Shown in pieces: positions 40,226 to 48,446 of a stretch of DNA of 64,000 bases; the first letter of the stretch is position 1, and the number at the start of each line of letters is the position of its first letter. The stretch spans positions 19,612 to 83,611 of the forward strand of contig QUBZ01000004.1 of NCBI GenBank assembly GCA_014338005.1. The letters are read 5' to 3'. This DNA comes from Chloroflexota bacterium. GTDB lineage: Bacteria > Chloroflexota > Anaerolineae > Aggregatilineales > Phototrophicaceae. The notes below the pieces were generated by a model. The model was not told the DNA's origin. It searched no databases and was given only the letters and a program-made list of their open reading frames with translations. A program made the position numbers and the translations under genes.

Positions 40226-41464
40226 ATGTCCACAGGTAATCGTCACATCAAGTTGGGCCTGCTTTTAGCGGTAACGGTGTTTCTGCTGACGATCTTCGGC
40301 AGCGCGGCGCTGGCGCAGGACGATGCAGCTGCGGCCAGGGTCGAATTTGTCGGCATCATCGAAGCCATGACCCCCACTACGATTACGATCAACGGTCAGG
40401 TTATTGACATCACCGGCCTGCAAATCCAGCCGCCGCTGGCGCTCGGCGCAGTGGTCAAAGTTGAAGCCACACTCGCGCCGGATGGCCGCCTGGCGGCGGA
40501 CAAGTTAAAAGCTGATGATGACAGCCTGCGCCCCGGCGAAATCGAAATCGTCGGCAAAATCGCCGGTATGGACGGCACGACCCTCATCATCGCCGGACGT
40601 GCTATCAGCCTCAGCGGCGCTGAAATCAAGGATGCTGTCGCCATCGGCCAGATCGTCAAAATCAAGGTGTCGCAGGCGAACGACGGCTCACTAACCGCCC
40701 GCGAAGTCCAGGCATACGACGACAGCGCCGACGACAACAGTAATGCCAACACGAACGATAACGCCGGCGATAATGCCAACAGCAACGCCAATACGAACGA
40801 CAACGCCGACGACACCACGAAATTCGACGATGACGAATTCGAACTTAAAGGCACGCTGACGGAAATCGGCGATGGTTATATCGTGGTATCCGGCATCTGG
40901 ATTGCCACCAGCGGCGCGGAAATTAAAGGCAGCCTGGTACCGGGCGCGCTGGTGGAAGTCAAACTCGGCATCGCCGGCAACCAGTTTGTGGCCTTCAAGG
41001 TCGAACACAAAACTTCGAGCGATGATGACTTTTTACCCGGTGAGTGTGTCATTGCCGCGCCCCAGGGCTGGACGAGCTACACCATCCGCGCCGGCGATAC
41101 GCTCTCCAGCGTGGCCGCCCGCAGCGGCGCTGATCTTGACGATCTGGTGAGCTTCAACTGCATCACCAATCCCCGTGTGATTATGGCCGGAACTGTGATC
41201 TTCGTCCCGCGTGAACCCGCCCCTGCGCTGGATAACGCCAACAGCAACTTCAACACCAACAGCAACGATAACCACGACGACGATAACGGCAACGACAATC
41301 ACGACGACGACGGCGACAACAGTAACGACAACCACGACGACGACAGCAATGACAACCACGACGACGACAACAGCAACGACAACCACGACGACAACAGCAA
41401 TGACAACCACGACGACGACAACAGCAACGACAACCACGACGACGATGAAGATGACGATGATTAA
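40226..41464 (+). CDS. Secreted DUF5666-type/LysM protein with Asn-Asp-His tail
   Basis: 412 residues. A signal peptide ends near SAALAQ. Three beta-rich repeats of DUF5666 type lie at about 38-98, 105-163 and 205-261, each with GxIxxxxxxTIxIxG then VKVEAxxxxDGxLxA. An Asn/Asp linker (165-200) separates the second and third. A LysM domain (283-328, YTIRAGDTLSSVAARSG) flanked by Cys274 and Cys312 would bind peptidoglycan. The tail (336-412) repeats NDNHDDDNS and may bind cations. It shares LysM and tail with the gene at 43738, so both likely act in the same wall process. Function unknown. Confidence 0.85.
   Translation: MSTGNRHIKLGLLLAVTVFLLTIFGSAALAQDDAAAARVEFVGIIEAMTPTTITINGQVIDITGLQIQPPLALGAVVKVEATLAPDGRLAADKLKADDDSLRPGEIEIVGKIAGMDGTTLIIAGRAISLSGAEIKDAVAIGQIVKIKVSQANDGSLTAREVQAYDDSADDNSNANTNDNAGDNANSNANTNDNADDTTKFDDDEFELKGTLTEIGDGYIVVSGIWIATSGAEIKGSLVPGALVEVKLGIAGNQFVAFKVEHKTSSDDDFLPGECVIAAPQGWTSYTIRAGDTLSSVAARSGADLDDLVSFNCITNPRVIMAGTVIFVPREPAPALDNANSNFNTNSNDNHDDDNGNDNHDDDGDNSNDNHDDDSNDNHDDDNSNDNHDDNSNDNHDDDNSNDNHDDDEDDDD
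41264..41461 (+). repeat. Tandem coding repeat, (N/S)NDNHDDD units
   Basis: The last 65 codons of the LysM gene are built from a unit of about 21-30 bp encoding NDNHDDD with variable Ser/Asn spacers, repeated about seven times with near-identical DNA. Such tracts change length by slippage or unequal exchange. Confidence 0.85.
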
Positions 41465-41481
41465 TCGGTAACGGTCTCGTC

Positions 41482-41515
41482 GGGGAGAGGGGCATGTCCC
41501 TCTCCCCTTCATTCA
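41482..41515 (+). terminator. Strong hairpin terminator after the DUF5666/LysM gene
   Basis: GGGGAGAGGG (41482-41491) pairs with CCCTCTCCCC (41498-41507), 6-nt loop, followed by a T-containing stretch TTCATTCATTT. Confidence 0.75.
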
Positions 41516-41556
41516 TTTAATGTTACCCCGACGAAACAAACCCGGCAGGTGCCAAT

Positions 41557-43161
41557 ATGATAAGATTTCGCGTACCTAAACCTCTATCTGTAAACCTTCA
41601 AACGATGGGGTTAAACACGCTGTTCCAGACAGATTGGGCCGCTTTCGCTTTACGGATAGGCGTTAAATCACTTCCGTTCTGGGCGAAAGGGCTGCTGCTG
41701 TATATTTTTTGCTTCGCCGTGTTAAGTTTCCTGATCTTCACCGCGCCGGGTTTTTTCGGCACGGATGACTATTATCACGCGCGGATCGCCACACAGATCA
41801 TTGAACAGGGGCGGTTGAATTTATCCTTCCCCTGGCTGCCGAAAACCATCCTCAGCCCGGAACAGTTCACCGACCATCATCTGCTTTATCATCTTTACAT
41901 CGCACCCTGGACTTATGCGTTCGGCATGACAGGCGCAAAACTGGCGACCGTCAGCATTACCGCTGGGATTTTTGCAGCCGCCTGGGTGCTGCTGCGCGGC
42001 GTGGGCGTCCGGTACGCGGCATTCTGGACGCTGGCGCTGTTCGGCGCTTCGGTGCCGTTTTTATACCGGCTGCTGATGATCCGCACCCAGGGAGCGTCGC
42101 TGCTGCTGCTGATTATCACCCTGCATTTGATTTTTACCCGGCACTGGCGCTGGTTAATTCTGGCCGCCTTTGCCTATGCCTGGCTCTATAACGGTTTCGT
42201 GTTGATCGCTGCTTTTGCGGGCCTGTACACGGTCGCAACCTGGATCGCTGAAAAACGGCTTGCCTGGCAGCCGGTCATGTATACGGCGCTCGGCGTGGGG
42301 CTAGGGCTGGTGATTAACCCCTATTTTCCACAGAACATTCTGTTTATCACCGATCACCTGGGCGCAAAGGTGGATATTGAAAACAGTGTACGGGTCGGCA
42401 GCGAGTGGTATCCCTACACGACCGGCGCGCTGCTGGCGAACTCTGGCGGGGCGCTGCTGGCGCTGGCGCTGGGTTTCCTGGCCCCCAGCTTTGGCAGCCA
42501 CCGGCGCGACCGCATTGAAAACACCCTGCTTTTCACCGCGCTGCTGACCCTGTTCATGGTCTTTCGTTCCCGGCGGTTTATCGAATATTTCCCCGCTTTC
42601 GCCGTATTATTCTGTGCCGTCGTCTGGGGACGCAATCCGGTTCGCCTGAACGAATGGCTTCCGGCGGTTTTTCGCTCCCGTTGGCTGGTCGCACTCGGAG
42701 CGGCAGCGGTGATGGGGATTTTTAGCATCACAACAGTATCGCAGGTTTATCGGGACGCGCAGGCATCCCGGTCGCCGGAATACCTGGCCGGGGCGGCTAC
42801 CTGGTTGCGAGAAAACACACCGCCAGGTACATTCGTCTTCCAGACGGACTGGGACGACTTCACGCGCCTGTTTTACTACAATACCAGCAGCACTTATCTG
42901 GTTGGACTTGACCCGACCTATCTGGAAATTGCCGACCCGGCGCTCTGGGATCGCTGGGTACACATCACACAGGGGAAAGTATCGTCACCGGCGCAGGTTA
43001 TCTGGTCGGAATTCGGCGCGGCTTATATCGTCAGCGACAGGCAGCACGACCGGTTTATCGAACGCGCGAACGATGACCCGAACATGGAACTCGTTTATCA
43101 GGATCAATACAGCTACGTCTGGCATTTATCCGAAGCTGTTACCGCATCATCCAGAGAATGA
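41557..43161 (+). CDS. Polytopic membrane protein, STT3-like GT-C fold
   Basis: 534 residues with about 11-12 membrane segments and a soluble C-terminal part. The first outer loop has the acidic motif FGTDDYYHARIATQIIEQG followed by LSFPWLP, like the DxYYHxR loop of STT3/PglB oligosaccharyltransferases and other GT-C enzymes that use polyprenyl-linked sugars. The C-terminal WLRENTPPGTFVFQTDWDDF recalls the STT3 region ending in WWDYG, but the exact motif is absent. It probably transfers a lipid-linked sugar to an envelope acceptor. The target is unknown; the adjacent Asn-rich secreted proteins are candidates. Its stop overlaps the sigma-factor start (ATGA). Confidence 0.75.
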   Translation: MIRFRVPKPLSVNLQTMGLNTLFQTDWAAFALRIGVKSLPFWAKGLLLYIFCFAVLSFLIFTAPGFFGTDDYYHARIATQIIEQGRLNLSFPWLPKTILSPEQFTDHHLLYHLYIAPWTYAFGMTGAKLATVSITAGIFAAAWVLLRGVGVRYAAFWTLALFGASVPFLYRLLMIRTQGASLLLLIITLHLIFTRHWRWLILAAFAYAWLYNGFVLIAAFAGLYTVATWIAEKRLAWQPVMYTALGVGLGLVINPYFPQNILFITDHLGAKVDIENSVRVGSEWYPYTTGALLANSGGALLALALGFLAPSFGSHRRDRIENTLLFTALLTLFMVFRSRRFIEYFPAFAVLFCAVVWGRNPVRLNEWLPAVFRSRWLVALGAAAVMGIFSITTVSQVYRDAQASRSPEYLAGAATWLRENTPPGTFVFQTDWDDFTRLFYYNTSSTYLVGLDPTYLEIADPALWDRWVHITQGKVSSPAQVIWSEFGAAYIVSDRQHDRFIERANDDPNMELVYQDQYSYVWHLSEAVTASSRE

Positions 43162-43745
43162 GCATGATACTGATTGTCCTTCCCGACATCCCGGCAGAAG
43201 ACCGCCTCCTGGCACAGGCCCGGCAGGGAAATCAGGATGCCATCATGCAGATTTACGAAAGTTACTTCTCGCCGATCTACAATTTCATCCGGCTGCGGGT
43301 GGATGATCGAAACGTGGCCGAAGACCTCGCCAGCGAGGTTTTTATCAAACTGGTGAGCGCCTTCCGCAGCCACACCGCCCCCCGCCACAGCCTGCGCGGC
43401 TGGCTGTTCCGCGTCGCCCGCAATGTCATTCATGACCATTATGGTCGCGCCCGCCAGTTGACGACCGAAACCCTGGAGGAATGGATACCCGCTTCCCCCG
43501 ATAACGACCCGGAAGTTCAGTTCATGCAGACGTTGGATGTCGAACGCACCCGCCATGCCCTGCGAATGCTTTCAGCCGAACAACAGGAGGTGCTGATTTT
43601 ACGCTTCGGCCAGATGTTAAGCCTGGAAGAAACGGCGGACATCCTGGGCAAAAAAGTGGGCGCGGTGAAATCGCTCCAGTTCCGGGCGATCAACGCGCTT
43701 CGGCAGGCTTTTAGCGAGCTGCGGATGGAAACCGAAAATGGCTGA
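43158..43745 (+). CDS. ECF-type RNA polymerase sigma factor
   Basis: 195 residues. Sigma region 2 (IYESYFSPIYNFIRLRVDDRNVAEDLASEVFIKL, LRGWLFRVARNVIHDHY) and region 4 (MLSAEQQEVLILRFGQMLSLEETADILGKKVGAVKSLQFRAINAL) are clear, with no region 1 or 3. ECF sigmas redirect polymerase to envelope or stress genes and are held by a membrane partner, here most likely the next gene. Translation is coupled at both ends by 4-8 nt overlaps. Confidence 0.93.
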   Translation: MSMILIVLPDIPAEDRLLAQARQGNQDAIMQIYESYFSPIYNFIRLRVDDRNVAEDLASEVFIKLVSAFRSHTAPRHSLRGWLFRVARNVIHDHYGRARQLTTETLEEWIPASPDNDPEVQFMQTLDVERTRHALRMLSAEQQEVLILRFGQMLSLEETADILGKKVGAVKSLQFRAINALRQAFSELRMETENG

Positions 43746-44964
43746 CCAGGACTTGCTGAACGCTTTTGACGACTGCATCAACCGCCTGTCCGCCGGACAG
43801 ACGGTGGACGACTGCCTGCACGCCCACCCTCAATATGCCCCGGCGCTGCGCCCTATGCTGGAAGCCGGCCTGGCGATTCGCCGCCTCCGGGTGAACCCGG
43901 CAGAAGTTAACCAGGCGCAGGTGCGTGTTCGAGCGCGCGTGGCGCTGGCTGCCCGCGCTGCACCCGCGCGACCCACTTACCCGCTGCGATCTTTGGCAGC
44001 ACTGGCTGCCGCGCTACTGGTTGTTTTCCTGGTTATTTCCGGCGGCGCGGTCACACTGGCGCAAAGCAGTCTGCCCGGCGACCCGCTCTATGGCATCAAA
44101 CGCCTAACTGAAAGCGCACGTCTGGCAGTCAGCGGGAATGATCCGGCACTGCAAACTGAGTTCGCTACCCGGCGTATCGGCGAAATTGAGCAGATTTTGG
44201 CTTTAGGACGCGCTGCCGATGTAGACTTCGCCGGCGAAATCGAAACCATCAACGGCGACGCCTGGGTGATCGCCGGTCTGCCGCTGCGCGTGCCGGAAGA
44301 AAGCCTTGGCACGACGGAATTCCGCGTCGGAGACCGGGTCGAAATCAATGCTTACACAACTGCATCCGGCGCGCTCATCGCGCGGGAAATTCACCTGACC
44401 GAACCGAGCGAGCGGGAACCGCTGCCAACACCAACGCCTGTCCCAACTCGATCCATTGCCACATCCACGCCGCTGCCGACCGCCACCGCCACACCCGTGC
44501 CGACCAACACACCACCGCCATCATGGACGCCAACACGAACGCCGACGCCCACCCGCACCCCAACAATCACACCTACCCCCTCTGCTACCAACTGCGTGCC
44601 GTTCCAGCCGCAGGGGTGGGAGGTTTATACCATCCAGGCGGGGGATACGCTTTCGGCGCTGGCCGCCATCCGGGGCATCACGCTCGACGAACTTATGCGC
44701 GTTAACTGCCTGACTAACCCGCGTCTGATTTTCGCCGGACAGCGGCTCTATCTGCCGCCTGGCCCACCGCTGCCGCGACCGACGGCACAGCCAACAACTG
44801 CCGTGCCGGCACAGCCAACAGCTCCCATCGAAGATATAAACCCGCCGCCCGGAGACAACAATCCGCCGCCCGGTAATGACAATGTTCCGGGAGATAATAC
44901 CAATGACAACCATGATGACGACAATGACAATGACAATGACGATGATAATGACGATGATGACTGA
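43738..44964 (+). CDS. Membrane protein, probable anti-sigma partner, with DUF5667, DUF5666-like, LysM and acidic tail
   Basis: 408 residues. The cytoplasmic N-terminus (1-80) is helical with two Cys (DDCINRL, DDCLHAH). One membrane segment lies at 84-106, then a DUF5667-like region (112-157, LPGDPLYGIKRLTESARLAV), a DUF5666-like beta unit (164-222), a Thr/Pro linker (227-283), a LysM domain (296-340) flanked by Cys286 and Cys324, and a DN-rich tail ending in NDNHDDDNDND. Position after the ECF sigma and the topology suggest the N-terminus binds sigma while LysM reads the cell wall. Anti-sigma role is inferred; no zinc-binding ZAS motif is seen. Confidence 0.82.
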   Translation: MADQDLLNAFDDCINRLSAGQTVDDCLHAHPQYAPALRPMLEAGLAIRRLRVNPAEVNQAQVRVRARVALAARAAPARPTYPLRSLAALAAALLVVFLVISGGAVTLAQSSLPGDPLYGIKRLTESARLAVSGNDPALQTEFATRRIGEIEQILALGRAADVDFAGEIETINGDAWVIAGLPLRVPEESLGTTEFRVGDRVEINAYTTASGALIAREIHLTEPSEREPLPTPTPVPTRSIATSTPLPTATATPVPTNTPPPSWTPTRTPTPTRTPTITPTPSATNCVPFQPQGWEVYTIQAGDTLSALAAIRGITLDELMRVNCLTNPRLIFAGQRLYLPPGPPLPRPTAQPTTAVPAQPTAPIEDINPPPGDNNPPPGNDNVPGDNTNDNHDDDNDNDNDDDNDDDD

Positions 44965-44979
44965 TCGGTAGAATCGTTA

Positions 44980-45009
44980 GCGCCCAGCATGTGCCGATAT
45001 GCTGGGCGC
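44980..45009. terminator. Hairpin between convergent genes
   Basis: GCGCCCAGCAT (44980-44990) pairs perfectly with ATGCTGGGCGC (44999-45009), 8-nt loop. It could serve both the sigma operon and, weakly, the convergent peptidase gene. No long T-run. Confidence 0.65.
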
Positions 45010-45062
45010 ATTATTCGTCAGAGCGTTAATCGCCCCAGTACGAAAGTGCGGCGATTCCGGCT

Positions 45063-45749
45063 TTATCGCCGCCGGTTAGCCAGGCTGATGTAATACAGCA
45101 GGTTCAGCAGCGCCGTCACCGCTGCCGCGACATAAGTCAGCGCCGCCGCCGTCAGCACCGAACGCGAACCGCTGGCATCCTCAGATGTCACCATCAGACC
45201 GGTTTCGCGCAGCAGTCTTAACCCCCGCCGGCTGGCGTCAATTTCAACCGGCAGTGTGAGCAGCATAAATACCACCACCACGCCGTAAAACAGGATGCCC
45301 AGTTCGATCAGACCGACAATGTTAAGCAGCAGCCCGATCACGATCAAAAAATAAGACACCATCGGGCTGACCTGCATGGCCGGCACCAGGAAACCCCGCA
45401 GCTGGATAAACACCGAATTTTCGGCGTGCTGCTGGGCATGACCCAATTCGTGCGCCACCACTGCCATCGCCGCGACCGATGGGCGCGTCGCCACATCCTG
45501 GGACATACGAACGGTATGCGAGGATGGGTCGTAATGGTCGGTGTGCTGGCCGGGTACACTTTCCAAACCAACACCATGCAGCCCCGCTCGCCGGATGATG
45601 CGTTCGGCCACCTCGACGCCTGTCAGCCCTGCGCCGTTACGAACCTTCCCCCAGCGGGCAAAAGCGGAACTCACCATAAGCTGCGCCAGTAGCGACAGCA
45701 GAATCGCTGGTATCAGAATGGTGAAATACAAGGGGTCGAAGTAAAACAT
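45063..45749 (-). CDS. Membrane zinc metallopeptidase (Zn_peptidase_2/YugP type)
   Basis: 228 residues. Zinc motif HELGHA lies near residue 109-114, between an N-terminal membrane segment and three C-terminal ones (QVSPMVSYFLIVIGLLLNIVGL onward). Family members are uncharacterised membrane proteases. ATG at 45749 follows GGGAGG by eight nucleotides; a start seven codons earlier is less supported. The tail ends with LLYYISLANRRR. Own promoter. Substrate unknown. Confidence 0.88.
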   Translation of the reverse strand: MFYFDPLYFTILIPAILLSLLAQLMVSSAFARWGKVRNGAGLTGVEVAERIIRRAGLHGVGLESVPGQHTDHYDPSSHTVRMSQDVATRPSVAAMAVVAHELGHAQQHAENSVFIQLRGFLVPAMQVSPMVSYFLIVIGLLLNIVGLIELGILFYGVVVVFMLLTLPVEIDASRRGLRLLRETGLMVTSEDASGSRSVLTAAALTYVAAAVTALLNLLYYISLANRRR

Positions 45750-45786
45750 GGGAATGACCTCCCCCAGCATTCGCTATCGTCTACAG

Positions 45787-45815
45787 TTTATACGCAGCCG
45801 CATATATGTTGTCTC
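45787..45815 (-). promoter_or_regulatory. Promoter of the zinc peptidase gene
   Basis: Minus-strand GAGACA (45810-45815), 17-bp spacer, TATAAA (45787-45792), about 38 nt upstream of the ATG. Confidence 0.55.
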
Positions 45816-45846
45816 AGAGATTCATCAATCTATCATTAAAGCGTTT

Positions 45847-46728
45847 CTACCCGCCCAGAACCGCTGTCAGATCGGCGCGGTTATTCAGCGTAAGCGGCAG
45901 CAGCAGGTTATCAATCAGCCGCGTCGTGCCGATCCGTACCGCCATCGAAATTAGCACCGGCTCATCGGACGGTTCATCCAGCTCGCGCAAACTGCGCGCG
46001 TCGGCAGCGGAAACATACTCCGGCTCGGCCAGCGGTTCGGCGCGCAGCACGTCCAGCATGGTCGCTCGCAGCCTGTTTGGGTCGCGCTGTCCGGCAGCGT
46101 AAAACTCCCCGGCAGCGGAGAGGGCGCGGTATAAAACGCCCGCCGCGCGCCGCTGTTCGGGGTTTAAATAGGCATTTCGAGAACTCATTGCCAATCCATC
46201 GGCTTCGCGCAGCGTCGGGCAGATGACCATCTCTAGCGGAAAGTTCAGATCGCATACTAGACGTTTGAGGACGGCAGCCTGCTGCGCGTCCTTCTGGCCG
46301 AAATAAGCCGCCTGCGGCTGGAACAGGTTGAATAACTTAGCGACCACCGTCGCCACGCCCCGAAAGTGTCCCGGACGGCGTTCGCCTTCCAACCCACGCG
46401 CGACATCGGTCACATCAACCCAGGTCTGGTAGCCGGGCGGATACATCAAATCCGGCGTCGGCGTAAAAACCACATCCACACCTGCTTTTTCCAGCGCGGC
46501 CAGGTCGCCGGGCAGGTCGCGCGGGTAGCGGTTTAAATCCTCGTTAGGACCAAACTGCGCCGGGTTGATGAAGATGCTGACCATCACAGCATCACAGTCC
46601 GCCCGCGCCTGCTCCACCAGCGACAGATGCCCGGCATGAAGCGCACCCATCGTCGGCACGAGTCCCACCCGGCCTTTCAGCCCCGCCCGCGCGGCGCGCA
46701 GCCCCTCAACGGTGTCAGCGATCTGCAT
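45847..46728 (-). CDS. panC: Pantothenate synthetase
   Basis: Joins pantoate and beta-alanine with ATP. 293 residues. VPTMGALHAGHLSLV (HxGH motif), NPAQFGPNEDLNRYPRD and FGQKDAQQ are conserved, and the mobile loop MSSRNAYL is present. ATG at 46728 gives MQIADTVEGLR, matching family starts; an ATG five codons earlier is possible. It overlaps panB by 14 nt. Confidence 0.96.
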   Translation of the reverse strand: MQIADTVEGLRAARAGLKGRVGLVPTMGALHAGHLSLVEQARADCDAVMVSIFINPAQFGPNEDLNRYPRDLPGDLAALEKAGVDVVFTPTPDLMYPPGYQTWVDVTDVARGLEGERRPGHFRGVATVVAKLFNLFQPQAAYFGQKDAQQAAVLKRLVCDLNFPLEMVICPTLREADGLAMSSRNAYLNPEQRRAAGVLYRALSAAGEFYAAGQRDPNRLRATMLDVLRAEPLAEPEYVSAADARSLRELDEPSDEPVLISMAVRIGTTRLIDNLLLPLTLNNRADLTAVLGG

Positions 46729-47572
46729 GGTCTTCTGCCCCATCGGCGCGAACTGCCGCCAGAATGTCTTCGTTCATACCAAACGCCTGCTCCATCGTCG
46801 GAAAACGGCCTGTTTTTACGTCCTCGACGTACTGCGTTAAAGCCGCCTGCACAGCCGCGCCAGCGTCGGTATATTGGCGGGCATGGCGCGGCCCGAATGT
46901 CGGGAACAGACCCAATAGATCATGAAAAACCTGCACCTGCCCGGCACAGTGCGGCCCGGAGCCGATGCCGATGGTCGGGATGTCCAGCCGTTCGGTAATC
47001 ATCTGCGCCAGCGGGGCGGCCACCAGTTCCAGTACCACAGCGAATGCCCCCGCATCCTGCACGGCGGCGGCATCGCGCAGCAGATGTCTGGCCGATTCTA
47101 CTTCCCGCCCCTGCACCCGAAAACCGCCGAACTGGTAAACACTTTGCGGCGTCAGGCCGATATGCGCCATCACCGGAATACCGGCCTGGACGATCTGCCG
47201 GATGGTCGGCGCGATCCACTCGCCGCCTTCCAGTTTGACGGCGTTCGCCCCACCCTCCTGCATCAGCCGCCCGGCATTGGTCATGGCTTGTTCCAGGCTG
47301 GCGTTATAGGTCATAAACGGCATGTCGGCCACAATCATCGCATGTTTGGTCACGCGGGTCACGATCTGCGTGTGGTAAATGATATGCTCCAGCTTGACCG
47401 GCAGCGTCGAGTCGTGTCCCTGGATGACCATACCCAGCGAATCCCCCACCAGCAGCATCGGCACGCCCGACGCCTCCCCCAGATAGGCGCTGGTGGCATC
47501 ATAAGCCGTCAGCATGGGGATCGCCTCCCCGGCGGTTTTCATCTTCTGAATATCTCGTATCGTCACTCGCAT
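46715..47572 (-). CDS. panB: 3-methyl-2-oxobutanoate hydroxymethyltransferase
   Basis: Makes ketopantoate from ketoisovalerate using methylene-tetrahydrofolate. 285 residues. Mg-binding VGDSLGMVIQG, VADMPFMTY, VKLEGGEW and GIGSGPHCAGQVQV are all family motifs. The start lies inside the upstream DUF2520 gene (74-nt overlap). MRVTIRDIQKMK matches PanB N-termini, so the overlap looks real. Confidence 0.97.
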   Translation of the reverse strand: MRVTIRDIQKMKTAGEAIPMLTAYDATSAYLGEASGVPMLLVGDSLGMVIQGHDSTLPVKLEHIIYHTQIVTRVTKHAMIVADMPFMTYNASLEQAMTNAGRLMQEGGANAVKLEGGEWIAPTIRQIVQAGIPVMAHIGLTPQSVYQFGGFRVQGREVESARHLLRDAAAVQDAGAFAVVLELVAAPLAQMITERLDIPTIGIGSGPHCAGQVQVFHDLLGLFPTFGPRHARQYTDAGAAVQAALTQYVEDVKTGRFPTMEQAFGMNEDILAAVRADGAEDHADR

Positions 47573-48437
47573 CTTGAGCTTCCTGCTCTAAAACCTGTCT
47601 GATCGAGTCGGTCGGAACGCCCCGCGCCGCCAGCATCGGCAGCGACAGCCGGGCCAGCTCTCGATACAAATCCGCCACCTGCGGGTCGAGCCTGTGCAGC
47701 GCCCGCAGATGGGCGTGGATCGTACCCACATCGGCGCGGGTTAACGGCCCGGTGAGCGCCGCCGGTATGCCCTGAACGCGCAAATTTTCGGTCGTACCGC
47801 GCAGCAGCACACTCAAAGCGCCATCGGCAGCCTCGCGCGGCGCGCCGATTTCCGTCAGCAGCCGTTCGGCAATCGCGTACAGCGTAACGGTGTAATTGCT
47901 GACGATCACCATTGCACTATGGTAAATTGCTTTGCCGCCCGCCGGTATAACCAACACACGCCCGTCCAGAACGCGAGCCAATTCCTCCAGCCACGCGCGC
48001 AGCGGCGGCTCAGCCTCAACCGCGAACGTCGCGCCCGGCAGCCCGGCCAGCGCCGTTTCCACATCAGCGAAAGGATAAGCCGGGTGCAGGCTGCCGATCA
48101 TCGCGCCGCGTTCGGCCAGCGGCAGCAGTGTTTCCGCATTGCGCGCGCCGGAAGTGTGGATAACGCTCTTACCGCTCAACGCGGCGGTTCTAATGGACGC
48201 GGCCAGCGGCGCGATAACATCATCCGGCACGGTCAACAACGTTAAATCGGCGGCCTCAATCACCGCTTCGACCGAAACAACCGCCGCCGCGCCGGTCAGT
48301 GCCGCCAGCGCCGAGGCTTTTGCCTCATCCCGGCTGTAAACAGCCGCAATCCTGTACCCTGCCCGAAACCACAGACGCGCCAGCGTCGAGCCAACCTTAC
48401 CCGCGCCCACAAACCCCAGGGACGGCCTCTCGCGCAT
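47499..48437 (-). CDS. Rossmann/DUF2520 oxidoreductase, candidate ketopantoate reductase
   Basis: 312 residues. N-terminal NADP-type Rossmann (LGFVGAGKVGSTLARLW), then a helical DUF2520 domain (SLHPAYPFAD, KAIYHSAMVIVSNYTVTLYAIA, ALTGPLTRADVGTIHAHL). Related to 6-phosphogluconate dehydrogenase-like reductases. It directly precedes panB and panC, while panE is not present nearby, so reduction of ketopantoate to pantoate is a strong contextual guess; a non-PanE reductase (PanG) has been described in Francisella. Part of the minus-strand run punA-unknown-DUF2520-panB-panC. Confidence 0.82.
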   Translation of the reverse strand: MRERPSLGFVGAGKVGSTLARLWFRAGYRIAAVYSRDEAKASALAALTGAAAVVSVEAVIEAADLTLLTVPDDVIAPLAASIRTAALSGKSVIHTSGARNAETLLPLAERGAMIGSLHPAYPFADVETALAGLPGATFAVEAEPPLRAWLEELARVLDGRVLVIPAGGKAIYHSAMVIVSNYTVTLYAIAERLLTEIGAPREAADGALSVLLRGTTENLRVQGIPAALTGPLTRADVGTIHAHLRALHRLDPQVADLYRELARLSLPMLAARGVPTDSIRQVLEQEAQDASDDTRYSEDENRRGGDPHADGL

Positions 48438-48446
48438 GATCGTAAT

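Noticed and set aside
41264..41461. Possible CRISPR-like or noncoding tandem repeat
   Set aside because: Repeats are in frame, short, and contiguous without unique spacers; they encode the NDNHDDD tail.
41033..41512. Val-rich 159-codon minus-strand frame
   Set aside because: It is the complement of the Asn/Asp repeat tract; the monotonous Val runs are an artefact of GAC/GAT repeats.
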